64,000 nucleotides of DNA from a bacterium. Lineage in GTDB: Bacteria > Elusimicrobiota > Elusimicrobia > UBA1565 > UBA9628. Shown here piece after piece: positions 43,595-53,070 of the stretch. The translations under genes and the position numbers were made by a program. The stretch is taken from assembly GCA_021796015.1 (NCBI GenBank), contig JAJYOT010000002.1, forward strand, positions 4,449-68,448, in the 5' to 3' direction. The notes under the pieces are model-generated. The model was not told the DNA's origin, did not search any database, and saw only the letters and a list, made by a program, of their open reading frames with translations. The stretch's first letter is position 1, and each line of letters begins with the position of its first letter.

Positions 43595-44968
43595 TTACTT
43601 TTTCTTTGGAAGGATACGGTCAAGACAATCTTCCCGCACCATGAGTATCGTCTCGCAAGACGCATTCCATTCAAGACACGAAAAACGAATATGAGCGGCC
43701 AATATTTTTTTCGCGACATCGCTAATTTCAGAAGAAGCCTTGCGAATGGCTTCTTCAACCGAGGAATCAACCACTTCAGGAGGAGTGCTCATAACCGCAT
43801 AGCCCAAGGCGTCAGCAAACGTATTTAAAAAATTAGTAATGATGATATTGGCCCATTCCAGAATCATGAGTTTAATGGCGCTGTCTTTATCCGTCAAACT
43901 TGAAAAATGGGCTTCCAGCATTTTTTGCGCCATTTTCACGAATTGATCATGGGGAGCCCCAAAAAGCCCAATAACAGGAACATCCGTAGATACAGACATC
44001 TGAACAAAAACGATATCCTTGACTTCCGGAGGAAAAGCCTGCATATCATAAGATGTTCTTTCATAGACATCCATTCCAGTCATGACCCACTTTGACTGAG
44101 ATAAAACATTGAGGGCTTCCACACATTTTTCCGTCGCGGGTTTGAGCATATCACGAAAATCATTCCAGCCCGTATGGTTTCCGTTGCCATTGACGGGAGG
44201 GGGAGGCGGAACAATTTTTGAGGATTTAAACGCTGCGACATCGGTCTTAGCCAAAGCTTCCGTGATCTTTTGAAGCGTCACCGGTTTATTGACGATGGTC
44301 CTAGCTCCGATGGACATTAACTCCTGGGTAATTTGATCTTGGGAAACGGCGCTGATGATAATGACGTTGGCCTTGGGATTAGAAGTCATGACGCTTTTTA
44401 GAACGTCAATGCCGGACCCTCCCGGCATGACTAAATCCAAGGTCATAAGATCCGGCTTTAAATCTTGATAGGCTTTGATTCCGCTCGGCACATCCACGGC
44501 TTCGCCAATGACCTCGCACCCCGCTTTTTCAAGAAAATCTCGAACCAAAACCCGCATCATCATGGAGTCATCCACAACCAAGGCCTTGGGCTTGGCTCCG
44601 GAGACGGCTTCCAGACGCCCCTCAATGGCCGCTTTGAGAGAATCTTTTCTGACCGGCTTATAAATGACGGATGCGGCTCCCGCTCTAAGAGCCTTTTCGA
44701 CCACCGGTTCTTGCCCGAAATCAGTAACGATTAAAATTTTAGTTTGATGCTTTTGAGGCGAAATCGCCTCTAAGACGTTTATTCCCGATTCTTCCGGCAT
44801 GATGATATCGAGAGTCATTAAATCCGGCTTATGTTCATTGAAAGCCGCGATGGCTTCTTTAGCGCTGGCCGCTTCCACAATTTTTTCAAAACCTTCGTTT
44901 TGGAGAAGCTCTTTAAGATAGGTGCGAACCAGACGAGAATTGTCAACTATTAGCGCCGTTTTACTCAT
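43595..44968 (-). CDS. REC-REC-CheX: two receivers fused to a CheC/CheX-type phosphatase
   Basis: A 457-residue protein. Receiver 1 (residues 1-120) has VDNS and phospho-Asp 54; receiver 2 (about 125-245) has VDDS and its own LDLVMP Asp. After a Pro-rich hinge (PPPPPVNGNGN) comes a CheX-like domain with E-x2-N-x22-P (LEWAN to the Pro of STPPEV), the catalytic Glu and Asn of the CheC/CheX/FliY group. It may dephosphorylate CheY-P under control of its own receivers. Its own promoter lies at 44987-45015. Confidence 0.88.
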   Translation of the reverse strand: MSKTALIVDNSRLVRTYLKELLQNEGFEKIVEAASAKEAIAAFNEHKPDLMTLDIIMPEESGINVLEAISPQKHQTKILIVTDFGQEPVVEKALRAGAASVIYKPVRKDSLKAAIEGRLEAVSGAKPKALVVDDSMMMRVLVRDFLEKAGCEVIGEAVDVPSGIKAYQDLKPDLMTLDLVMPGGSGIDVLKSVMTSNPKANVIIISAVSQDQITQELMSIGARTIVNKPVTLQKITEALAKTDVAAFKSSKIVPPPPPVNGNGNHTGWNDFRDMLKPATEKCVEALNVLSQSKWVMTGMDVYERTSYDMQAFPPEVKDIVFVQMSVSTDVPVIGLFGAPHDQFVKMAQKMLEAHFSSLTDKDSAIKLMILEWANIIITNFLNTFADALGYAVMSTPPEVVDSSVEEAIRKASSEISDVAKKILAAHIRFSCLEWNASCETILMVREDCLDRILPKKK

Positions 44969-44986
44969 AATATTCTACTCTTGAAA

Positions 44987-45015
44987 AGTATAACACAGAG
45001 AGAAGCCTTTGTCTA
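44987..45015 (-). promoter_or_regulatory. Promoter of the REC-REC-CheX / cheY pair
   Basis: On the - strand TAGACA (45015-45010) and TATACT (44992-44987) are 17 nt apart, 18 nt ahead of ATG 44968. The -35 reaches into the last codon of prfB. Confidence 0.75.
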
Positions 45016-46146
45016 GGCCTCCTCCATTTCCGTTTTTCGCGGCGGGCGTCCGGCCGCAAGCCAGGAAAGATAGGCCTCAATAAACGGATCAAGATCGCCG
45101 TCCATGACATTTTGGATTTGAGAAGTTTGATACCCGGTTCTTAAATCCTTGACCAGTTGGTACGGCATAAACACATAACTGCGAATTTGATGACCCCAGG
45201 CGATGGAACCCATTTCGTCATAGCGTTTTTCGGCGCTTGAGCGTTTTTTGTCAAGCTCGATTTCATAGAGCTTGGCTTTCAACATTCTCATCGCGTTCAG
45301 CCGGTTTTGCATTTGACTTCGTTCCGTCTGACAACTGACGACAAGCCCCGTCGCAAGATGAATAAGCCTTACCGCCGTTTCAACCTTGTTCACGTTTTGG
45401 CCGCCGTGCCCGCCGGCTCGAAAAGTTTCAAGCCTTACATCAGAATCAGAGACTTCGATTTCAATATCATCTTCGATATCGGCTAAAACATCCACCGAGG
45501 CAAAAGAAGTATGGCGGCGCTTATTCGCGTCAAATGGAGAAATACGCACTAAGCGATGAACCCCGATCTCTCCTTTTAAAAGCCCATAGGCATTGGTTCC
45601 ACGGATAAAAGCGGTCAAACTCTTCATTCCCGCGCCTTCGCCTTTAAGAGAATCCGTGACCTGCATCGTAAACCCGCGATTTTGCGCCCAGCGGGTGTAC
45701 ATCCGAATCAGCATTTCATTCCAGTCGCAAGCTTCAGTTCCGCCCGCGCCGGCGTGAAAGCTGATAATCGCATCAGAAGAATCGTGTTCTTCGGAAAGCT
45801 TTAAAGTCGCGTCTAAAAGATGAAACCGCCCTTCTAATTTTTTAAGATTTTCTTCGATTTCCAGAAACTCGGAAGAATCCTCCGCTTCATGGGCCAAATC
45901 CAAGTGAACCTCAAGGTCTTCCAACCCACGTCGAAGAGACAAAAATTCCTCAAGCTTTTTTTTAAGCTCGTTAAGTTCTTTTGATTTTTTTTTAGCGCGT
46001 CCGGAATCGGACCAAAAAGCGGGCTGAGAAGCTTCCGCCTCACGGTGAGAAATCTCCGACTCTAATTTCCGAGGTTCGACTAGTTTTTCAAGATTAGAAA
46101 GCCATGTTTTAAGTTTTTCGACTTGACCTTTCGTTTCTTGAAACAT
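45013..46146 (-). CDS. prfB: Peptide chain release factor 2
   Basis: RF2 releases peptides at UGA and UAA. The 377-residue protein has an N-terminal coiled-coil domain, the codon-recognition SPF tripeptide ([14 protein letters not shown]), and the catalytic GGQ ([15 protein letters not shown]). The whole protein is in one frame: there is no internal UGA with the CUU slippery codon near codon 25, so the usual programmed frameshift that autoregulates RF2 is absent. The next gene downstream is oriented the same way but has its own promoter. Confidence 0.96.
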   Translation of the reverse strand: MFQETKGQVEKLKTWLSNLEKLVEPRKLESEISHREAEASQPAFWSDSGRAKKKSKELNELKKKLEEFLSLRRGLEDLEVHLDLAHEAEDSSEFLEIEENLKKLEGRFHLLDATLKLSEEHDSSDAIISFHAGAGGTEACDWNEMLIRMYTRWAQNRGFTMQVTDSLKGEGAGMKSLTAFIRGTNAYGLLKGEIGVHRLVRISPFDANKRRHTSFASVDVLADIEDDIEIEVSDSDVRLETFRAGGHGGQNVNKVETAVRLIHLATGLVVSCQTERSQMQNRLNAMRMLKAKLYEIELDKKRSSAEKRYDEMGSIAWGHQIRSYVFMPYQLVKDLRTGYQTSQIQNVMDGDLDPFIEAYLSWLAAGRPPRKTEMEEA

Positions 46147-46166
46147 GGTTTTACCTTACGCGCTAG

Positions 46167-47036
46167 TCATTCTACAAAACATAAAAGGGTCTGGACATGA
46201 AGAGAAGCCGTCTCTTCGATTTCCCGGGAATAACCGCCGCCCAAGGTCACAGCCACGGGAACCTTGAATTTTCGGCAAAAATCGCGAACCATTAAGTCTC
46301 GCTTTAAAAGGCCTTCTTGCGAAAGGTTGAGAGAACCTAAAATATCTTTTTGATAGCAGTCAACGCCCGCTTGATAGACAATGAATTCCGGCTGATGCGC
46401 AAAAACAGCCGGCAAATTTTTTTCTAATAAACTGAGATATTCTTCATCTCCGGTCCCGCGAGCGACAGGGATATCCAACGAACTTTTCTGTTTGATTTCC
46501 GGATAGATGTCTTCTTGATGGATTGAAAAAGTAAAGACCTTGGGAGTTTTCGAGAAAATTTGAGCCGTGCCGTTTCCCTGATGGACGTCCAAATCAATCA
46601 CCGCCGCCCTTTGAATTTTGGCTTCTTTGAGCATCTTGAGTATTCCACAGGCGAGATCATTTAAGACGCAAAAGCCTTCCCCATGATCGGAAAATGCGTG
46701 GTGAGAGCCGCCGCCGATATGAAGCCCCGTTCCGCACTCCAGGGCATCACGGCAAGCGAGAATAGTTCCCGAGACGGAGAGTTGATGAGACTCAGAAACT
46801 TCCCGCGTAAACGGAAGTTCCATAAGCGTCTCATCTTGGAGAGTCATCCGAATTGAGACCACTTTATCCACCCAATCTTCAGTATGAGCTAAAAGCAAAT
46901 CTTCTCGAGAGGGCATTTCCGGCTCCACAAAGGGCAACCATTTTTTGAGCTTCTCCGCGGTTTCGGCAAATTTTTTCGTTGGAAACACATGCCCGCCCAA
47001 ATCCACCACATAACGGGAAGAATAAACGAAGCGCAT
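46167..47036 (-). CDS. Histone deacetylase-like zinc amidohydrolase
   Basis: A 289-residue member of the HDAC/acetoin-utilisation (AcuC-like) family. Motifs: GGGSHHAFSDHGEGFCVLNDLA (catalytic His pair), VIDLDVHQGNG (zinc Asp and His), YQAGVDCYQKD and LGGGYS. Substrate in bacteria may be acetyl-lysine or acetylated polyamines. ATG 47036 is chosen, since an extension to 47135 would run inside lnt and lie before the family's normal N-terminus (RFVYSSRYVVDLGGHVFP). It is 1 nt from the lnt stop. Confidence 0.88.
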   Translation of the reverse strand: MRFVYSSRYVVDLGGHVFPTKKFAETAEKLKKWLPFVEPEMPSREDLLLAHTEDWVDKVVSIRMTLQDETLMELPFTREVSESHQLSVSGTILACRDALECGTGLHIGGGSHHAFSDHGEGFCVLNDLACGILKMLKEAKIQRAAVIDLDVHQGNGTAQIFSKTPKVFTFSIHQEDIYPEIKQKSSLDIPVARGTGDEEYLSLLEKNLPAVFAHQPEFIVYQAGVDCYQKDILGSLNLSQEGLLKRDLMVRDFCRKFKVPVAVTLGGGYSREIEETASLHVQTLLCFVE

Positions 47037-47037
47037 A

Positions 47038-48561
47038 TTATGAGAGGGAGAAAAGAACGCTTCTAAGACGGCTAAGAACCAATAAAAGTCCAAGGCCCAA
47101 ACAAAGAACCCCAAACCAATCTCCAAAGCGGGCATAAAGTGAACGCTGCGGAAATGGATCAGCGAGGGGGAGTTTCACCTCGAGTCGCCCGCGAAAATTT
47201 AAAGGCAAACGACCAAGAATGCGGCCCCAAGGGTCTATTTCGGCGGAAATGCCGGTGTTGGCCGCCCGAAGAACATAAAGGCGGTTTTCAACGGCACGAA
47301 AACGGTTGATATAAAAATGTTGATAAGGACCCCAGGTTTCTTTATACCATCCGTCATTAGTGATATTGACAATCGCACGCGCCCCTTTTACGGCCTCACT
47401 CCGGGATAAAAACGGAAACACCGCTTCATAACAAATAGTACACCCAATTTTCCCAAAATTAGTTTTAAGTAAACGCGGAGAAGAAGGCCCGGGAGTCATA
47501 TTTCCCAACTCATCTAAATACCCAATAAATTTTCGTAAAAAATCCCAGGGAACATATTCGCCGAAAGGAACTAGTTCTCTTTTGGCGTAAAAACCTTGAG
47601 TTTCGCCTTGGGGATTAAGATAATAAGCGGCATTGTAGAGGTGAGTAGAATTTTGAACGACCGCGCCAATAACTTGATAGCTTTTCCAACGAAAGCCCGC
47701 GGAGGAAGCCTCCAGAATTGTTTTCTCCTGACCCAAAAGTCTCGGTAAAGCCGCTTCCGGCCACAGAATTAACCGGGGTTTTTTTGCCCAAGGCCCTAAG
47801 AGAAGATTTTCTAAATTAGCGGTAATTTCCGAAGCGGAGTTGGAACTCCATTTTTGATATTGGTCTATATTGGGCTGCAAAATAGCGACTGAAACCGTGG
47901 ATGTTGGCTCTGGCCCTTTGGAAAGACTGAGAGCTCCGTATCCCCAAATTCCAATGATGAAAAACCCGCTCATGATGACCCAGGTCAAAGCCCAACGCCG
48001 TTTTGACTTTTCGCAGTATAAAAAGTAGGCGACAGCGGCGTTAAAAAAAAGAACAAAAAAACCAAGTCCCAAGGGCCCCAACACGGAATCAATTTGAATG
48101 AGAGAAAGATAACGATATTGAGTGTAGCTCAGAAGATCCATAGAAAGCCGCGGAGTTTTGAACCATAAAAACTCTAAAGCCGACCATACAACCCCCCAAA
48201 TCCAGGGAATGAATACGTCCAGGGGTCTTAACGAGACCCAGGAGGTCAAGGCGGAAACAAAACCCCAATGGATTCCTAAAAATCCAGCAAGCAAAACCCA
48301 GGATAAAATCGCGAGAAAAATATTAATTCCGGCAAAACGGCAGGTCTGGTAAATCCAGAAAAGAGAAACCGCATGAAAAGAAAAACCCGCCACCCAACCA
48401 AGCCCAAAAGATTTTTTAACCGAGGAACCCGGACGGCAAACCAAACAAAGCGGAATGAGAGAAATCCAGCCTAGAAAACACATCCCCGGACGAGGAAGGC
48501 AAAGGGCGGTTAAAACGCCGCTGGAAAGGGCAAGGAAAAGTTCTTTTAAGCCCCGTGACAC
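47038..48561 (-). CDS. lnt: Apolipoprotein N-acyltransferase Lnt
   Basis: Lnt N-acylates the terminal Cys of lipoproteins, a Gram-negative inner-membrane reaction. The 507-residue protein has about six N-terminal helices and a nitrilase-like periplasmic domain with the triad: Glu in LILWPEAALP, Lys in YAKRELVPFGEYVPW, Cys in IGCTICYEAVFP. GTG 48561 overlaps the secA stop by 16 nt. It supports a diderm cell and the lipoprotein call at 28670. Confidence 0.95.
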   Translation of the reverse strand: MSRGLKELFLALSSGVLTALCLPRPGMCFLGWISLIPLCLVCRPGSSVKKSFGLGWVAGFSFHAVSLFWIYQTCRFAGINIFLAILSWVLLAGFLGIHWGFVSALTSWVSLRPLDVFIPWIWGVVWSALEFLWFKTPRLSMDLLSYTQYRYLSLIQIDSVLGPLGLGFFVLFFNAAVAYFLYCEKSKRRWALTWVIMSGFFIIGIWGYGALSLSKGPEPTSTVSVAILQPNIDQYQKWSSNSASEITANLENLLLGPWAKKPRLILWPEAALPRLLGQEKTILEASSAGFRWKSYQVIGAVVQNSTHLYNAAYYLNPQGETQGFYAKRELVPFGEYVPWDFLRKFIGYLDELGNMTPGPSSPRLLKTNFGKIGCTICYEAVFPFLSRSEAVKGARAIVNITNDGWYKETWGPYQHFYINRFRAVENRLYVLRAANTGISAEIDPWGRILGRLPLNFRGRLEVKLPLADPFPQRSLYARFGDWFGVLCLGLGLLLVLSRLRSVLFSLS

Positions 48562-51269
48562 TTTTTATATTTTTTCCCGGAGCCGCAATAACAGGGATCG
48601 TTACGGCCTATTTTTGCGACTTCAGGTAAAGAATCATCGCCGGATTCTTGTTCAAGAGCGTTTCTAGACGATACGCGCTCGTTTTTCGCCTCCTTGGATG
48701 AAACTCCCTCTTGGTGGTTTAAGGTCACTCTCTCTTCGGGGTGCGGGGGGGGAATTTTAGGAGCCTCAACTTTAAAGAGGTATTCAATGACTTGCTCGCG
48801 AATTTTAGCCAGCATCGCCTCGAAAAGAACGAAGGACTCTCTTTGATATTCGATTTTCGGATCTTTTTGTCCGTAAGCGCGAAGGCCGATGGATTTTTTG
48901 AGATGATCAAGATCATAAAGATGCCCTTTCCAGGAGCGGTCGATCATCTGAAGCAAAATCATACGCTCAATTTCTCTAAAATCAAAACCGGCAAACTCTT
49001 TTTCCCGTTCAAGATAAAGAGCCTTAACGGCTTTGAGCGTCTCATCTAAAAGGGCGGCTTTGTCGTATTTGAGAATCTCATCTTGGCTCACGCTCCAATT
49101 AACCCCAAACACCCGCTCGAGATAGGCTTTAAAGGTGGGGATGTCCCAAGTTTCGGCATGAGAGTCTCCGGGGGCGATTTCCTCGATTTTATCCCGCAAA
49201 TCTTCTTCCATCATCAAATGAATTTGAGGGGTGATGGTTTCATTGTCTAAAACATCGTTGCGGAGGCGGTAAATCACTTCCCGTTGCTTATTCATGACGT
49301 TGTCATAATCTAAGAGTTGCTTGCGAACGTCAAAGTGATGCGTTTCAACGCGCCTTTGGGCGCTTTCAATTTGGCGCGAGACCAAACGCGATTCAATGAC
49401 CTCGCCTTCCTTCATGCCCAATTTTTCCATGATGAGGGAAAGACGATCGGAACCAAAAAGCCGCATGAGTTCGTCATCTAAGCCTAAATAGAAACGGGAA
49501 GAACCGGGATCCCCTTGCCGGCCGCATCTACCGCGAAGCTGATTGTCGATTCTTCGGGCTTCGTGTCTTTCAGTGCCTAGAACGTGGAGACCTCCGAGAT
49601 TTTTGACCAGCTCATACTCTTCTTTGTCTTGAGGGTTTCCGCCCAGCAAAATATCCGTTCCGCGGCCCGCCATGTTGGTCGCAATCGTCACCGCGCCTTT
49701 TCTGCCGGCTTGAGCGATAATATGGGCTTCCTGCTCGTGATACTTGGCGTTTAAAACCTGATGCGGAATACCCTCGTTTCTCAGTATCGCCGACAATTTT
49801 TCCGATTTTTCAATCGAACGGGTTCCAACCAAAACCGGGCGACCTGCTTTCCACAGCTCTTTTATTTCATCGGCAATCGCGCGGTATTTTTCCCGTTCGG
49901 TTCGGTAAATTAAATCGGGAAAGTCCTGCCGAATCATCTGCTGGTGAGTGGGTATCTCGTAGACGGGAACGCCGTAAATCTCCAAGAACTCGTCTTCTTC
50001 CGTCATCGCGGTTCCGGTCATGCCGGCCATTTTCTTATAAATCTTAAAGAAATTTTGGAACGTAATCGTCGCTAAAGTCTGATTTTCTTCTTTCGGGGGC
50101 AAATGTTCCTTGGTTTCAACCGCTTGGTGAAGCCCATCCGACCAGCGGCGTCCCGGCATCAAGCGCCCAGTAAATTCATCTACAATGACGACTTCGCCGT
50201 CTTTAACCACATAATCAACGTCTCGTGAATACAGGTGATGAGCGCGCAAGGCTTGGGTAATGTGATGAACCCATTCTCCTTCCAAATCATCATAGAGATT
50301 TGGAATACTCAGAAGCTTCTCGCATTTTTGTACTCCGTCTTCGGTCAAAACCGCGGTATGATTTTTCTCATCCACAATCGCGTCATAACCCTTGCTCAAA
50401 TCTTCCCCGGTGTATTTAGACTGAATCTCTTCTTCCTCGGTAATTTTTCGGACCTTAAGGGCGGGAATAATACGGTTAATGATGGCGTAGCGATCGGTTG
50501 ATTTTTCAGCGGCTCCAGAAATAATCAAAGGCGTTCGCGCCTCATCGATAAGAATAGAGTCCACTTCGTCGATAACCGCATAATGAAGGGGACGAAGAAC
50601 ACGCTCATCTTTTCTGACGACCATATTGTCACGCAGATAATCGAAACCAACTTCGTTATTGGTGACGTAGGTCACATCCGAAGCATAGGCCGCTCGCCTC
50701 TCTTCATTGGGCATATCATGCTGAACATATCCGACCGTAAGCCCCAAAAAGCGAAAAACCTTTCCCATCCATTCGCAGTCGCGCTTGGCCAGATAATCGT
50801 TGACCGTCACAATATGGGTTCCACGACCGAGCAAGCAATTGAGATAAGCCGGGGCCGTGGCAACCAAGGTTTTTCCTTCGCCGGTTCTCATTTCGGCAAT
50901 AGCCCCATGATGCAAAACGATGCCGCCCAAAATTTGAACGTCGAATTGACGAAGCCCGATGGAACGCCGGGAAGCTTCTCGAGTCAGCGCAAAAGCCTCG
51001 GGAAGAAATCCGTCTAAAACTTCCTGCCAAACGGCTTTGATCATCTTTTCTTTCGATTCCTCGTCTTCTGGCAATTCTCGCGGCATTTTTTCTTCTACGG
51101 CCAGCTTTACTTTTTCTTTCAGTTCAGCCGTTTTTTGGGGAAATGCGCTATCGGGAAGAGCCTGAACCTCTTTTTCAAGAGCGTTCACAGCGTCAAGCAA
51201 CGGACGATATTTTTTCAGCGTCCGCTCGCTCGGCGTTCCGATAAGAGAATAGATTAAGCTCTGAATCAT
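48546..51269 (-). CDS. secA: Preprotein translocase ATPase SecA
   Basis: The motor of the Sec export pathway, 907 residues from ATG 51269. It has Walker A MRTGEGKTLVATAPAYLN, Walker B VIDEVDSILIDEARTPLIISG, the YVTNNEVGFDYLRDNM segment, the second nucleotide domain with TNMAGRGTDI and the closing zinc-binding IGRNDPCYCGSGKKYKKCHG. An in-frame TTG at 51296 would add nine residues and is less likely. The gene is followed by lnt with overlap. Confidence 0.97.
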   Translation of the reverse strand: MIQSLIYSLIGTPSERTLKKYRPLLDAVNALEKEVQALPDSAFPQKTAELKEKVKLAVEEKMPRELPEDEESKEKMIKAVWQEVLDGFLPEAFALTREASRRSIGLRQFDVQILGGIVLHHGAIAEMRTGEGKTLVATAPAYLNCLLGRGTHIVTVNDYLAKRDCEWMGKVFRFLGLTVGYVQHDMPNEERRAAYASDVTYVTNNEVGFDYLRDNMVVRKDERVLRPLHYAVIDEVDSILIDEARTPLIISGAAEKSTDRYAIINRIIPALKVRKITEEEEIQSKYTGEDLSKGYDAIVDEKNHTAVLTEDGVQKCEKLLSIPNLYDDLEGEWVHHITQALRAHHLYSRDVDYVVKDGEVVIVDEFTGRLMPGRRWSDGLHQAVETKEHLPPKEENQTLATITFQNFFKIYKKMAGMTGTAMTEEDEFLEIYGVPVYEIPTHQQMIRQDFPDLIYRTEREKYRAIADEIKELWKAGRPVLVGTRSIEKSEKLSAILRNEGIPHQVLNAKYHEQEAHIIAQAGRKGAVTIATNMAGRGTDILLGGNPQDKEEYELVKNLGGLHVLGTERHEARRIDNQLRGRCGRQGDPGSSRFYLGLDDELMRLFGSDRLSLIMEKLGMKEGEVIESRLVSRQIESAQRRVETHHFDVRKQLLDYDNVMNKQREVIYRLRNDVLDNETITPQIHLMMEEDLRDKIEEIAPGDSHAETWDIPTFKAYLERVFGVNWSVSQDEILKYDKAALLDETLKAVKALYLEREKEFAGFDFREIERMILLQMIDRSWKGHLYDLDHLKKSIGLRAYGQKDPKIEYQRESFVLFEAMLAKIREQVIEYLFKVEAPKIPPPHPEERVTLNHQEGVSSKEAKNERVSSRNALEQESGDDSLPEVAKIGRNDPCYCGSGKKYKKCHGA

Positions 51270-51299
51270 AGAAGGAGAATAAGAATAGTTTAACAAAAA

Positions 51300-51340
51300 A
51301 AGAAACCCGGGCGGACACGAAGCCCAACCCGGGTTTTTGT
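51300..51340 (-). terminator. Rho-independent terminator after the beta-barrel gene
   Basis: AAACCCGGG (51303-51311) pairs with CCCGGGTTT (51328-51336) around a 16-nt loop. Read on the - strand the hairpin is followed by TTTCTTTTTTT, a good U-tract, so it ends transcription from the gene at 51346-52002 before secA. On the + strand it is followed by TTTTTG, a weaker tract. Confidence 0.8.
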
Positions 51341-51345
51341 TTAAT

Positions 51346-52002
51346 TTAGAAGTAGTAGCGAAGTCCGATGGTGAAGTTCATGATTCCGCCCAAAATCCCC
51401 AAGCTGGTATTTGTGGAAGCACCGCCGCCTGCGGAATATATATCAATGGACAAAGGTTCCCATTCGGTGTAGAAACTAACGGGCATATCCTTCACCGCGT
51501 GTTCAAGGCCGACTCCGCCTTGAATTCCCCAGAAAGAAGTGCTGCTTCCGGAACCGGAAGTAAACATGGGAAGAATTTCCGCATCGGCATAGAAAATATT
51601 CTGACGGGTTTCCTTAAGCGCCATCATTCCCTCCGCCCGCAAGGAAATCAAGGTCGAACTTTTAGGGCTGATCTGCGGAAAACCCAAGCCGTAACCTCCG
51701 TCAAATCCGAATTTATTGTTGACCCAATAGCGGCCATCAAGAGTTCCCCATTGCACGGACTCGCCTCCTTCGGTCGTTAACGGAACCAAGGCCGAATCCA
51801 TGGAAGGTCCGAACCCGACCTTCCCGACATTGACATAGGTGTCTCCGGAACTTTGACTTTGAGACGCGGGCGCATCGGAAGACTGCGCGACTTGGGCTTT
51901 ATGCTTTTTCTTATGCTTGGCCGCATGAGCCTGGGATGCGTTGACAAAAAGGCAGAACGCGCCCATCGCGGCGACGACCAACCAACTATTTTGTTGTTTC
52001 AT
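51346..52002 (-). CDS. Outer-membrane beta-barrel protein of unknown function
   Basis: A 218-residue exported protein: signal peptide ending QAHAA (about residue 28), a basic Lys/His stretch, a Ser/Gln-rich linker, then about 160 residues with alternating strands and Gly/Ser turns, ending GLRYYF with the C-terminal Phe recognised by the BAM machinery. Probably an eight-stranded barrel resembling OmpA/OmpW-sized porins. It has its own promoter (52037-52066), a good AGGAG and its own terminator, so it is a monocistronic, possibly abundant protein. Confidence 0.8.
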   Translation of the reverse strand: MKQQNSWLVVAAMGAFCLFVNASQAHAAKHKKKHKAQVAQSSDAPASQSQSSGDTYVNVGKVGFGPSMDSALVPLTTEGGESVQWGTLDGRYWVNNKFGFDGGYGLGFPQISPKSSTLISLRAEGMMALKETRQNIFYADAEILPMFTSGSGSSTSFWGIQGGVGLEHAVKDMPVSFYTEWEPLSIDIYSAGGGASTNTSLGILGGIMNFTIGLRYYF

Positions 52003-52036
52003 TGTATCTCCTTTTTTTGAATTTTACGTCCCTAGA

Positions 52037-52066
52037 ATTTTATTATCAATGCCGCATCTTTGTCAA
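52037..52066 (-). promoter_or_regulatory. Promoter of the beta-barrel gene
   Basis: On the - strand TTGACA (52066-52061) and TAAAAT (52042-52037) are 18 nt apart. The -35 overlaps the stop codon of mltG. The leader is about 30 nt and ends in AGGAG before ATG 52002. Confidence 0.75.
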
Positions 52067-53070
52067 TGAGAAAAATTGGCGGTTTGTTTTTCTTTATTTT
52101 TCCGCACGGCTTCCTTAAACAATTCCTTATTGCGCATATGTTCTTCATTGGTCGCGGCAAAACGGTGACCGCCTTCCCCGTCCGAGACAAAATAAAGAGC
52201 GTTTGTCTGGGCTGGATTTAAAGCCGCAAGAAAAGAACTGAGTCCAAAGCTAGAAATCGGGCCGGGGGGAAGACCGTAGTAAAGATAGGTGTTATAAGGC
52301 GAATCAACTTGCAAATCTCTCTTAGTCAATTGTTTTTTCCACCGCCCCAGCGCGTACTGGACGGTGGGATCGGCCTCAAGCTTCATGCGCAACTTCAAGC
52401 GATTAATATAGACCGCCGAAATCATCGGCCTTTCTTTGTCTAGGACCGCTTCTCTTTGAATAATGGACGCCAAAATTACGGCTTGACGAAAGTTTAAATA
52501 AGGCTTTGGATTTGCTTTTTGATAGGCCGCCCCAATCACGTGAAAAAATTCATCTTCCATTTTTTGGGCGATTTTAACGGGGGGAGTATTGGGATCAAAA
52601 TAGTAAACGGAAGGAAACAAAGAACCTTCCAAATTTCTAGTCGCCACGTAGTTCTCAAAGTCAATCGCCGGACAAATGCCTAAGGCTTCTAATCTTTCCG
52701 CAATCTGCCGGGCAGAAAACCCTTCCGGAATAACCACCTTGATGCCCCGGGTTGAACCCTCATCTAAAATTCTTAAGAGAGAAAAAAGCCACATATGTTT
52801 TTGAAGCTGATAGACCCCGGCTTCGATATGGCGGTCCACTCCCGTGAGCTTTGCCGCCGCGCGAAAAACTAATTTAGAGGTAATAATGTCATTCTCTTTA
52901 AGAATGTTCGCGGCCTGGGAGGCGGAAACCCCTTGAGGAAGATTGACCAACACTTCTTCTTTGGGTTTGCGAAAAACAAAAAGGAAAAGGGAAATTAAAA
53001 CTAGGATAACGGCAAAGCCGACGAGAACTCTTTTATGCTCTCTCAAACCTAATTCCCAAAAACAGGACAT
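52063..53070 (-). CDS. mltG: Endolytic murein transglycosylase MltG
   Basis: MltG cuts nascent glycan strands in the periplasm. The 335-residue protein has an N-terminal membrane helix (about 14-32), a LysM-like segment (VNLPQGVSASQAANILKE), and the YceG domain: LEGSLFPSVYYF, ILASIIQREAVLDKERP with the catalytic Glu region, LEADPTVQYALG, SPYNTYLYYGLPPGPI and the final YFVSDGEGGHRFAATNEEH. It overlaps the mutase gene by 22 nt. Confidence 0.95.
   Translation of the reverse strand: MSCFWELGLREHKRVLVGFAVILVLISLFLFVFRKPKEEVLVNLPQGVSASQAANILKENDIITSKLVFRAAAKLTGVDRHIEAGVYQLQKHMWLFSLLRILDEGSTRGIKVVIPEGFSARQIAERLEALGICPAIDFENYVATRNLEGSLFPSVYYFDPNTPPVKIAQKMEDEFFHVIGAAYQKANPKPYLNFRQAVILASIIQREAVLDKERPMISAVYINRLKLRMKLEADPTVQYALGRWKKQLTKRDLQVDSPYNTYLYYGLPPGPISSFGLSSFLAALNPAQTNALYFVSDGEGGHRFAATNEEHMRNKELFKEAVRKNKEKQTANFSH

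Noticed and set aside
52063..53070. MltG thought inactive because EKE reads QRE
   Set aside because: The second Glu is kept and QRE variants are familiar in otherwise normal MltG proteins.
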